From assembly GCF_947492535.1 (NCBI RefSeq), contig NZ_CANLNH010000001.1, positions 372,001-436,000 on the forward strand: 64,000 nucleotides of DNA. Reading direction: 5' to 3'. The notes under the pieces are model-generated. The model made no database searches and was not told the DNA's origin. It saw nothing but the letters and a program-made list of their open reading frames with translations. The DNA comes from an uncultured Dokdonia sp. (GTDB lineage: Bacteria > Bacteroidota > Bacteroidia > Flavobacteriales > Flavobacteriaceae). Every line of letters begins with the position of its first letter. The stretch's first letter is position 1. Shown piece by piece: positions 37,221 to 45,052 of the stretch. The translations under genes were made by a program, and so were the position numbers.

Positions 37221-37239
37221 CGAATAAATAGTTTCAAAA

Positions 37240-37272
37240 GAAAAAACGCCAAGCTTGCTTGAGCGTTTTTTT
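37240..37272 (+). terminator. Terminator after tRNA-Arg
   Basis: AAAAAACGCCAAGC-TTG-CTTGAGCGTTTTTTT: a strong inverted repeat ending in seven T, 20 bp after the tRNA. Confidence 0.8.
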
Positions 37273-37429
37273 GTTGAAACTATTTTCAAAGCGGAGCTTT
37301 GCGGGATCACCGAGCGTAGCGAGGTAATCCTACTATAAAAGAGCATCAAACTCGCTTGAGCGTTTTTTTGTTGAAACTATTTTCAAAGCGGAGCTTTGCG
37401 GGATCACCGAGTGTAGCGAGGTAATCCTA
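37257..37429. repeat. Two 76-bp direct repeats downstream of tRNA-Arg
   Basis: Copies at 37257-37332 and 37354-37429 differ at one base (GAGCGTAGCG against GAGTGTAGCG). Each carries the right arm and T-tract of the tRNA terminator, then GCGGAGCTTTGCGGGATCAC and CGAGGTAATCC. The 21-bp spacer differs. Looks like a local tandem duplication of the terminator tail. Confidence 0.85.
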
Positions 37430-37495
37430 GTTTAAATTAATTAAGCTTCCCTGAAAACAACTACTGCTTTCTGTATTTTAAAAAACTATTTACGC

Positions 37496-38224
37496 TTATA
37501 AAGCACGTTTTTTAATCTTAATGATATGTAGATAATCTAGACATTTAAGAAAGAAAAAAATAGGATCAAATTCATACCATTTTTTTGCCAAATTTAACTT
37601 GTGCGGAAACTTATGGTGATTGTTATGGTAGGCTTCTCCTAAAAATAAGAGGTCCAATCTTAAAATATTACGCGAGTTATCTGCAGTATTATAATTTCTA
37701 TATCCAACTTTATGAGCCAAATGATTCACAAGTCCACCCTGTAAAGCTCCCATGGCAACTGTAATAGGAAGTAAAAGATAGTGCCACCATTGCTCAGCTA
37801 TTACAGAATACAGAAATATATATACGATCACCCAAGTAACTCTACTTAACCAATGATGACCTAATCTATCTAAAAATTTCCATTCGGGATATGTTCTTGC
37901 AGGTTGACTGTTTTTACGACCGTGATATACGTCCTGATAACTATTTCTAGCCCTAACAATAGTACCCAAAAACCCCCATGTATTAGATGGAGTATGCGGA
38001 TCTTCTTCCCCGTCTGCATGATGATGATGCAGTTCGTGCATTCTTGCAAAAGCAGCAGGACTCATATATGAAGAGCCAAATATGATATAATTGAGAATGA
38101 AAAAGAACTTTTCTAAGTATGTATTCATTTCAAAATTCTGGTGTGCAACATAACGGTGTAGAAATAAGGATTGTATAAAAATTCCTATGTACCAATGTGC
38201 TATAATCAAGATGACTACGTTCAT
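37496..38224 (-). CDS. Acyl-CoA/fatty acid desaturase
   Basis: 242 residues, membrane protein. All three histidine boxes of the delta-9 type are present: HRYVAH (23-28), HELHHHH near residue 64, and HNNHH near residue 199. They bind a diiron centre that inserts a cis double bond in acyl chains. Length is at the short end for the family. It lies 9 bp after the HTH-regulator gene on the same strand, which suggests co-transcription and perhaps control of membrane lipid composition. Confidence 0.88.
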   Translation of the reverse strand: MNVVILIIAHWYIGIFIQSLFLHRYVAHQNFEMNTYLEKFFFILNYIIFGSSYMSPAAFARMHELHHHHADGEEDPHTPSNTWGFLGTIVRARNSYQDVYHGRKNSQPARTYPEWKFLDRLGHHWLSRVTWVIVYIFLYSVIAEQWWHYLLLPITVAMGALQGGLVNHLAHKVGYRNYNTADNSRNILRLDLLFLGEAYHNNHHKFPHKLNLAKKWYEFDPIFFFLKCLDYLHIIKIKKRAL

Positions 38225-38233
38225 ATACTTGTT

Positions 38234-39256
38234 TTATAATTGTTTCTTTGCTTCTATTACTTTATTTCTAAGGTTGTTGAAAAACTTGAGACGATCTTTT
38301 TGGTTTTCAACGCTTATAGGAGTAGACTTACTCGCAATGGTATCGATATTATTTTTGGTGTAATTACTAAAATCTTCATCAAAGGTGGTGAGAAAGTTTA
38401 TAGTACTATGATTAACATAGGCAATTTGTGCATTTGCAATTTGAATTAATTGCATATTGTCACCCATGGTAAGTTCATTCTTATACATCTTATAAGATAC
38501 CTCACTTGTAGTAGGCTCTTGTCCAAGTGTGAGTTTTTTACCAGATTCAGCTTGTTGTTCAATATGATCTATCAGTTCAATAAGCTTATCATAGAGAATC
38601 TCTACATCATCTAGAGAGGCAAAAGACCCAATTTCTTTATAGTATTCTATTTGATGTAATGTACTTCTAATATTTTCTACATGCCAAATTTCAGTACTTG
38701 GAATAGATGAAAAAAGATCACTAATTTTTTTACACCACTTATAATAATGACCAAAGTCATCTGCTAATGAAAACTTTGCATTTTTGAGATCTTCGTAATC
38801 CAATACAGATCTCATAATAAAGTAAGATTTAAAAGCTGCAATTTCTGGAATAAGAAAATAATAGAAAAAAGGAATCTCCTTTGCCAAATAATACATTTGA
38901 TTAGGTGGGTTATCTGCAATTTGTTGTAAATGTTGTACACATAATTTTAACCACTCCTCATAATTAAAATCCGAATTATTTATAATTCTTCCATTAAAAA
39001 GAAATGTATTATTGTTAATCTGAAATAACTTGTCAAGAGAGATATTAAAATGAGATGATAATTTATAAATCTCATCCAGTATTAATAACTTTTCCCCTCT
39101 AACGCGTCTATACACACTATCATGACTCACATCAAGGAGTTCTGAAACTGCAGCAACTAATGACAAATGAGGAGGAAGCTTTAACTTTATTTCCTGAAAT
39201 AGTTTTTCTTGTAATTGTATTGGTGACATTTCTTTCTTTTTATATGCAGTATTCAT
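38234..39256 (-). CDS. Helix-turn-helix regulator upstream of the desaturase
   Basis: 340 residues. The N-terminal ~75 residues hold an HTH (LSLVAAVSELLDVSHDSVYRRVRGEKLL) similar to the BetR/XRE-like regulators of Bacteroidetes. The rest is a helical, aromatic-rich domain without a known signature. It is the first gene of a probable two-gene operon with the desaturase, so a lipid or temperature-responsive role is plausible but not shown. Confidence 0.65.
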   Translation of the reverse strand: MNTAYKKKEMSPIQLQEKLFQEIKLKLPPHLSLVAAVSELLDVSHDSVYRRVRGEKLLILDEIYKLSSHFNISLDKLFQINNNTFLFNGRIINNSDFNYEEWLKLCVQHLQQIADNPPNQMYYLAKEIPFFYYFLIPEIAAFKSYFIMRSVLDYEDLKNAKFSLADDFGHYYKWCKKISDLFSSIPSTEIWHVENIRSTLHQIEYYKEIGSFASLDDVEILYDKLIELIDHIEQQAESGKKLTLGQEPTTSEVSYKMYKNELTMGDNMQLIQIANAQIAYVNHSTINFLTTFDEDFSNYTKNNIDTIASKSTPISVENQKDRLKFFNNLRNKVIEAKKQL

Positions 39257-39419
39257 AGAATACGATGGTATGTTAACAAATGTATCTAAAATAGTATCTT
39301 AATGAGCATGAACCATTCGCGTTATTTAGCAATAGTTGAGGATGATAAAAAAAGTTTTTGCATAAATTACTAAAACCGATGTTATTAAACTAAAGTTTCT
39401 ATTAGATGTAGTTCTTCTT

Positions 39420-39443
39420 TATACGCTTTCGCGAAAGCGTATA
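39420..39443. repeat. TTTCGCGAAA palindrome, longest copy
   Basis: TATACGCTTTCGCGAAAGCG plus TATA: 24-bp perfect palindrome, the longest symmetric member in the window. Confidence 0.85.
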
Positions 39444-39723
39444 CAAATTTTTAGCAAATGTATAGATGGAGATGCAATGTTAGAAGTTCGTTTTGTAACT
39501 CAAAAGAATTAAAAAGCCTATATGGTATCTCCAAAAAACACCTATTTATATATAGACAGCGGAGTATTGATAAGGACCTAAAAGACTATTTCCAGTGTTT
39601 TGATAATGCGTCAAAATTTTTTTTTTCGGAAACAATAATCTGATAATGAGTAAGCTAAGACATGGTGCTGTTTTATTTTTTTTATCTAATGTAAGTTGCT
39701 TTAAAATCACCGTCAATAAGCGA

Positions 39724-39754
39724 TAAGGGTCTATTGAAATAGAGGTCCTTTTTT
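39724..39754 (+). terminator. Hairpin with T-tract upstream of the LytTR gene
   Basis: AAGGGTCTATT-GAA-ATAGAGGTCCTT with a bulge, followed by TTTT, 31 bp before ATG 39785. It could end an upstream transcript or act as an attenuator. Confidence 0.5.
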
Positions 39755-39784
39755 AGGTAAGTTAGAAACAATATATCGCTTATT

Positions 39785-40159
39785 ATGGATCACGAAGAAT
39801 CAGATAATTCAAAGAAGTCTATTGAATGTTTGTTTGGAAAGATTGCTTTTCCAATGCAAAAAGGATTTAGGTTTGAGGACATTAACGATATACTCTATAT
39901 TATTGCAAACGGAAGCTACTCTGAGGTTTACTTTAAAGATCAAAAACAGCTCTTAGTATCTAAAAACTTGAAATTTTATGAACTAAAATTATGCAATAAA
40001 GAGTTTATGCGTATCCATCCTTCGGCATTAATCAATTTTCAATATATAAAAGAATTAGACCGTTCTGAGGGTGGTAGTGTGATCATGCAAGATGGAAAAC
40101 AACTTCCTATTTCTAGACAGAAGCGATTAGAATTAGAAGCACTCATTCGTGAAAACTAA
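39785..40159 (+). CDS. Stand-alone LytTR DNA-binding protein
   Basis: 124 residues. LytTR domain from about residue 25: IEDINDILYI-type first strands, FMRIHPSALINFQYIKEL and LPISRQKRLELEALI are the family landmarks. There is no receiver domain, unlike AgrA/LytR regulators. The N-terminal 24 residues are acidic. Probably binds paired direct repeats in promoters; targets unknown. A hairpin precedes it. Confidence 0.8.
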   Translation: MDHEESDNSKKSIECLFGKIAFPMQKGFRFEDINDILYIIANGSYSEVYFKDQKQLLVSKNLKFYELKLCNKEFMRIHPSALINFQYIKELDRSEGGSVIMQDGKQLPISRQKRLELEALIREN

Positions 40160-40421
40160 ACCATCAATATATGATATGATTGCAAATGAATCTAGGAATA
40201 TATTCTTCCTACTTTAAAAATCATATTTTTTCTATAAACACACTTTCTTACATTGGTAAATACTATTTTTTGAATAGTAAGTAAATTAATACTATTAATG
40301 TATAAATCAATACTGTATTCAAATGAAATAGCATTTATTTAGGTACTTTATTACAGATATATTGCATTTTAATAATAAGAAATACTCATTCTTTTTATCA
40401 TGGTTCCCTAAATCATCCACT

Positions 40422-41060
40422 ATGAAGTATATTACGTTTCTAGTACTCTTAATTTCACAAATATGTTTTTCTCAAATAGGTATTAATACTGCAGACCCAA
40501 GTGCTTTATTAGATATTAATAGTGAGACTCAAGGTGTGTTAATGCCTCGAGTAAAACTAGTAGAAACTATGCAAGCATTACCTGTAGTAAATCCTAAAGG
40601 AGACCCCCTTGAAGATGGTACCCTTGTCTATAATACAGAAACTATAAATGATGTACGACCTGGTTTTTATTATTGGCTTATTAATAGATGGGTGCGATTA
40701 AGCTCCGAGCCACAATTTTTACAGTTTACATCGATAACCCTCCCTTTTCCATCTAGTGCAAATGAAAATGTAGATTTTCTTCTAGATGGTATAAACTATA
40801 CGTATAATGTCTTTAGAATAGAACATGCTGGTGCAGATTTAGGCGGTATAATAGGCGGTGAGCATGGAAGAATTCTCTATATATACAATGGAGATCCTAT
40901 TAATGATTTAAAGCTATTAGCTGGTGGGAATTCAGGTTCAGATCCTGAAAATCAATTCTCTCTTCAAGGAGATGTTATATTAAAGCCAGGAAATGCCATT
41001 ATTGTTTTTTATGATGGTATTTATTTAGATCGCTGGACTGTAGCTAGATCAGATAATTAA
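40422..41060 (+). CDS. Secreted protein with Bacteroidetes tail-fibre-like N-terminal repeat
   Basis: 212 residues from ATG 40422, which gives a clean signal peptide (MKYITFLVLLISQICFSQ). A TTG at 40362 would put 20 residues ahead of it. The mature start (IGINTADPSALLDI, GVLMPRV, DGTLVYNT, PGFYYWLINRWVRL) is a segment seen at the head of many secreted flavobacterial surface proteins. The C-terminal ~110 residues are beta-rich and unassigned. Followed by a terminator. Confidence 0.65.
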   Translation: MKYITFLVLLISQICFSQIGINTADPSALLDINSETQGVLMPRVKLVETMQALPVVNPKGDPLEDGTLVYNTETINDVRPGFYYWLINRWVRLSSEPQFLQFTSITLPFPSSANENVDFLLDGINYTYNVFRIEHAGADLGGIIGGEHGRILYIYNGDPINDLKLLAGGNSGSDPENQFSLQGDVILKPGNAIIVFYDGIYLDRWTVARSDN

Positions 41061-41444
41061 CCCCCTTACCTGATACGTTTTCTAGTGATTATTTTACTAA
41101 AATAATCTTTCATCCCTATATAAAAACCTCACTATAAATCAGTGAGGTTTTTATATGTACTTTCTAGAAACATTGTGACGTAGGAGTTTATCCTAGGTAT
41201 CGTCGATGTGCAAGCGCGTATATTCCATACGTCTAATAATTCATTTTATTTCAGAAAATAACAGCGTAGAATATATGATGAAACTACGGTTCTTTTAACC
41301 CTAGTTTATGATTGTTTTTCAATAGCTATTTGATTTAAAAAGATTAAATGGAATTTACTGAAAAGACTGATTTACAACCCTTAATTATTTCAGGAAATCA
41401 ATATATACAGAGTAATTTGTAGTGTATAAAAAACACTGTATGAT
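41061..41444. other. Gap before the injection-system locus
   Basis: 384 bp with a terminator at 41122-41151 and no gene. The remaining ~290 bp probably carries the promoter for the downstream operon; no clear consensus element stands out. Confidence 0.5.
41122..41151 (+). terminator. Terminator hairpin
   Basis: AAAAACCTCACT-ATAAATC-AGTGAGGTTTTT: strong stem flanked by A and T tracts, ~62 bp after the secreted-protein gene; works in both directions. Confidence 0.8.
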
Positions 41445-41765
41445 ATGGATTTAAAAGAGATGTATAGAAAAAGAAAAGAAATTATTAATGGACATATGAA
41501 TGAATTATACACCCTTGCAGGAATGACAAGCAAGAGTGATGCCGCTGTATTTAGCATTCGCGAGAAAATATGTAATGATTGTCCACTTAAAATAAATAAT
41601 ACATGTAATACCAACTTGTGGATTCATCCAACAACTATGGAGACTTCAAATTCAGGTAAAGAAGGATTTGTAAGAGGATGCGGCTGTAGATTAAGCGCAA
41701 AACAAAAATCAAAATATAGCAAATGCCCAGCAGGTTTTTGGGGAGATGAGTTTAGTTCAAAATAG
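41445..41765 (+). CDS. Cysteine-rich small protein, first gene of the eCIS locus
   Basis: 106 residues. A basic helical N-terminus is followed by a Cys-rich part: CNDCPL, NTCNTNLW, GCGCRLSAKQKSKYSKCPAGFWG. The arrangement suggests one or two metal sites. It resembles small Cys-rich proteins of flavobacterial phages, which is recollection and not checked. It ends 9 bp before the tape-measure gene and is probably co-transcribed. Function unknown. Confidence 0.65.
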   Translation: MDLKEMYRKRKEIINGHMNELYTLAGMTSKSDAAVFSIREKICNDCPLKINNTCNTNLWIHPTTMETSNSGKEGFVRGCGCRLSAKQKSKYSKCPAGFWGDEFSSK

Positions 41766-41774
41766 AAATACACT

Positions 41775-43238
41775 ATGGAGAAGCATATTATACATAAAGT
41801 ATATCTAGAACTTAACACTTCAAATGTGGCCGAAGCTCAAAAATTAAAGGAGAATATAGGAAGCTTTCTTCGTTCAGATGTATTTCCATTATTAGAAAAG
41901 CAAATTGATATTATAAACGACGAAGTGCCGCAATATGCAATCCAATTAGATAAAATTAATGTTGAAATTACTGAAAAAGCAATTCGTTTAGACAATGAGC
42001 TGAAACATACTATTGTAGAAGCTATTGAAACCGAAACACAGAAAGTGATCAAGACTATTGATGATGATGAAAAAACAGAAGAAGGAGTCGTTAAAAAAAG
42101 AAAACTATCTTATAAAAACGAACATCAATTAGAAACGTTTATTCACTTTCTAAAAACGGGCACCAACCCTTGGTGGAGTAACGAATCTATTACACAACTG
42201 TTAATACCTAAAAACTTTAAAAAAATACTAGCGACACGAGATTTTGTACCAAAAGTAGTGCGCGTTCTTAGAGATCAAAAGGTGAGAGCTCGTATGCTGA
42301 ATCAACTTACGAGAGCCTCTGTAAAAGAAATATGCATGGCTATTGCTAAAGAAAGTGATATACTAGATATAGCAGAAGTTGAGGTGCAAAAAATAAGGAA
42401 GCGCCCTGTCGTACAGCAACAACAAATTTGGAGAGTGCTACTAGCAGCAATAGTCTACCAAGAACCTATTGATATAACAACGATAATTCGTACAGTCAAG
42501 GAGGCAGAAACGCTTAAAAAGCAAGCAACGAAGCAATCTCCAAAAGAGAAGGAGAAAGATACCAAGAAAGCAATACAGTCTAAGAATCAAGAAAAAGAAG
42601 CAAAATCTAGCCAAGTTTCAGAAGAAAACCTACAACAAACAACAATAGACAAAGCATTTATTGAAGCCCTAGTAAACCCAAAACAAGATGTAAAAGCGCC
42701 AAAAACAACACCAACAGCAATAACAACAAATGCTGATGCTGTAATAGAAGGCGAATATGTTCAAAATGCAGGCTTAGTACTTGTACACCCATTTTTAAGG
42801 CACTTTTTTAGCCATTGCGGTTTACTAGATGAAGAAAATCAATTAAAAGATCCAGAACGCTGTGTCCATTTGTTACACTATATCGCAACAGGAAAAACAA
42901 AGCAAGTAGAAAGCGATATGGTATTTGAAAAGTTCTTGTGTAATATTCCGATTCATGAGTCTATCAATAGAGATATAACAATCTCTAAAAAACAAAAAGA
43001 ACAAGTCACCAACCTTTTAAATGCGGTCAATGAAAATTGGGGCGCTTTACAAAAATCGTCACACGCATTATTACAGAACGAATTCTTACAACGTGTGGGG
43101 AAAATAGAAAAAAACAGTAACGGGACAACCATTCAAATGGAACGTAAAGCACAAGATATTTTACTAAAAAAACTGTCTTGGGGATTAGGATTGATACGGC
43201 TCCCATGGAAAAAGGAATTTATCTATGTAAACTGGTAA
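41775..43238 (+). CDS. eCIS tape-measure-type protein (CIS_TMP; Afp14/Pvc14-like)
   Basis: 487 residues. The N-terminus (HIIHKVYLELNTSNVAEAQK, then IQLDKINVEI) and C-terminus (VHPFLRHFFSHCGLLDEENQ, then ERCVHLLHYIATG, and WGLGLIRLPWKKEFIYVNW) match the contractile injection system tape-measure family. A Lys/Gln/Glu-rich middle (about 245-320) is likely a flexible spacer. In Afp/PVC particles this family sets tail length. It is followed by the ATPase 280 bp downstream. Confidence 0.85.
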   Translation: MEKHIIHKVYLELNTSNVAEAQKLKENIGSFLRSDVFPLLEKQIDIINDEVPQYAIQLDKINVEITEKAIRLDNELKHTIVEAIETETQKVIKTIDDDEKTEEGVVKKRKLSYKNEHQLETFIHFLKTGTNPWWSNESITQLLIPKNFKKILATRDFVPKVVRVLRDQKVRARMLNQLTRASVKEICMAIAKESDILDIAEVEVQKIRKRPVVQQQQIWRVLLAAIVYQEPIDITTIIRTVKEAETLKKQATKQSPKEKEKDTKKAIQSKNQEKEAKSSQVSEENLQQTTIDKAFIEALVNPKQDVKAPKTTPTAITTNADAVIEGEYVQNAGLVLVHPFLRHFFSHCGLLDEENQLKDPERCVHLLHYIATGKTKQVESDMVFEKFLCNIPIHESINRDITISKKQKEQVTNLLNAVNENWGALQKSSHALLQNEFLQRVGKIEKNSNGTTIQMERKAQDILLKKLSWGLGLIRLPWKKEFIYVNW

Positions 43239-43518
43239 TACCCAGTTGCCTTAATCAAGACTGTAACCTACTGAAACTACAGATTCCAAAAGAGGTTTTA
43301 CTTGTTTTTAAGAGCACTTGACAGCATCTTTGTTATCTGATTATAGAAAGTGTAGTCGCAACATAAAATGCACTATACTTTATGGTTTTTAAAGTTAAGT
43401 AAACGACCTCTGGGTAAGCTCTTGAGGCATTTATACGAAACTGAATTTTAATTTTAATTTCGAGGTAAACCTAGGAGTAGAAAACCTTTTGGCAATGCCA
43501 ATATAATACAAATAACAA

Positions 43519-44841
43519 TTGACTATGCGTTTAGAACAGAAGGGCACACAACAAATTTTTGACTACCTAAAAGAAGTAATTCTTTGGCGATTAGAAAATA
43601 CGGAAACACCACTTAAAGTGTGCCCTTTAAAGTATACACCTTCAACCTATGAAGAAAGTTCTCTAGGGAACTATATTGCAAAACATGCCTTAGATCAAGA
43701 AGAGATTATTTCGCTTTTACTCTCATTAGTACCACATGTATATCCTACATTTTTAAGAGATGTAAGTATCGAAAGCGAAAACGGAGTATTGTATTTCTTT
43801 TCACAAACACGCGCAGATCAAAAAAATGCAGACCCAACAGCAGAGACCATTTTGTATGCACTCGCAGGAGATGATGTAGCAGGAAGAATCGCTGCGATTC
43901 ACTTCTTACATAACAATAGACTATTTAATGAATTACAAGTCTTACATACGGCTCCTACAGAAAAAGGAGAACCCGCAGTACGAGGAAAACTACTCATATA
44001 TCAAGACGCTTTTCAGGAAATTGTACTAGGCAGTACTATTATACCTAAACTCAGTGAAGAGTTCCCTGCACAAGAAATCAAAACTCAAATGACATGGGAT
44101 GATCTCATCTTATCAGAAAACACCTTGCAAAAACTACAAAACAGTAAGACATGGCTCAAGCATAACGATACCTTATTAGAAGAGCTGGGAATGAAAAAAA
44201 GGCTCAAACCAGGATATCGTGTGCTCTTTTATGGAGCGCCAGGAACAGGAAAAACACTTGCAGCGAGTCTATTAGGGAAGTATACTGGAAAATCGGTATT
44301 TAGAGTAGATCTCTCTGTATTGGTCTCTAAATACATAGGAGAAACAGAAAAACATTTAGCAAACCTATTTAACAAAGCAGAAAAGAAAGATTGGATTCTC
44401 TTTTTTGATGAAGCAGATTCTGTATTTGGAAAAAGAACCAATGTGCGAGATGCCCATGATAAATATGCAAACCAAGGCGTTTCCTATTTATTGCAAAAAA
44501 TTGAAGCCTATCCAGGTATGGTGATTCTAGCATCAAATTATAAAGACAATATTGACACCGCATTTATGCGTCGTTTCCAGTCTATTATTCATTTTGAATT
44601 ACCAAAAGCAAAAGAACGTTTACGTATCTGGAAGCATAATATTCCAGAAAAACTAGAACAAGATGCTTCATTAAAACTAGACGAAATAGCCTCAAAATAT
44701 GTCCTGAATGGTTCTAATATTATGAACTGTATTCAAGATGCAAGTTTAAAGGCACTGGCAAACAAAGATAGAATCCTAACACAGGCAATGGTGTTAGAAA
44801 GTATAAAGAAAGAATATCATAAAGAAGATAAGGTGTTTTAA
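43519..44841 (+). CDS. eCIS AAA+ ATPase (Afp15/Pvc15-like)
   Basis: 440 residues. The N-terminal ~190 residues are system-specific. The C-terminal AAA+ domain has Walker A GAPGTGKT (239-246) and Walker B FFDEAD (295-300). Sensor-like ASNYKDN and arginine-finger region FMRRFQ follow. Such ATPases are a constant part of eCIS loci and are thought to help particle assembly or cargo loading. A 15-bp-stem hairpin follows the stop. Confidence 0.9.
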   Translation: MTMRLEQKGTQQIFDYLKEVILWRLENTETPLKVCPLKYTPSTYEESSLGNYIAKHALDQEEIISLLLSLVPHVYPTFLRDVSIESENGVLYFFSQTRADQKNADPTAETILYALAGDDVAGRIAAIHFLHNNRLFNELQVLHTAPTEKGEPAVRGKLLIYQDAFQEIVLGSTIIPKLSEEFPAQEIKTQMTWDDLILSENTLQKLQNSKTWLKHNDTLLEELGMKKRLKPGYRVLFYGAPGTGKTLAASLLGKYTGKSVFRVDLSVLVSKYIGETEKHLANLFNKAEKKDWILFFDEADSVFGKRTNVRDAHDKYANQGVSYLLQKIEAYPGMVILASNYKDNIDTAFMRRFQSIIHFELPKAKERLRIWKHNIPEKLEQDASLKLDEIASKYVLNGSNIMNCIQDASLKALANKDRILTQAMVLESIKKEYHKEDKVF

Positions 44842-44870
44842 TTATAGACATCTCTTTTTTATTTGGGCGT

Positions 44871-44905
44871 GACCATATTCCTGAAATCTTTTCAGGAATA
44901 TGGTC
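44871..44905 (+). terminator. Long perfect hairpin between ATPase and cargo gene
   Basis: GACCATATTCCTGAA (44871-44885) pairs perfectly with TTCAGGAATATGGTC (44891-44905) around a 5-nt loop, then GGGCTTT. A second, weaker hairpin (GTGGGATT/AATCCCTCAC) lies at 44948-44973. Together they probably separate cargo transcription from the ATPase. Confidence 0.7.
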
Positions 44906-45011
44906 GGGCTTTACACTACAATTCCTCGCACTTCCTTACAGTCAGGCTGTGGGATTTTCATTGCAATCCCTCACGCAAAAAATGACTAGTAATAACCGTG
45001 AGAAAGGATAC

Positions 45012-45027
45012 ATATGTCATGACATAT
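45012..45027. promoter_or_regulatory. Candidate operator palindrome upstream of the cargo gene
   Basis: ATATGTCATGACATAT is a perfect 16-bp palindrome, 25 bp before the cargo start codon. It does not belong to either dispersed palindrome family, and its position fits a dimeric regulator site. Inference. Confidence 0.45.
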
Positions 45028-45052
45028 TGTAAAAGACCATAATAACAATACT

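Larger units (their letters stand above)
39257..39784. other. 528-bp gap with palindrome and hairpins
   Basis: No convincing gene. It contains a 24-bp perfect palindrome (39420-39443) and a poly-T stretch (39617-39626). A 26-codon frame at 39646-39726 has a lipobox-like LSNVSC. A hairpin with T-tract (39724-39754) lies just before the LytTR gene. A 61-codon frame at 39458 has no recognisable features. Confidence 0.5.

Noticed and set aside
39458-39643. 61-codon plus-strand frame in the gap before the LytTR gene
   Set aside because: No recognisable domain, Cys/Lys/Phe-rich composition typical of AT-rich non-coding sequence, and a palindrome immediately upstream.
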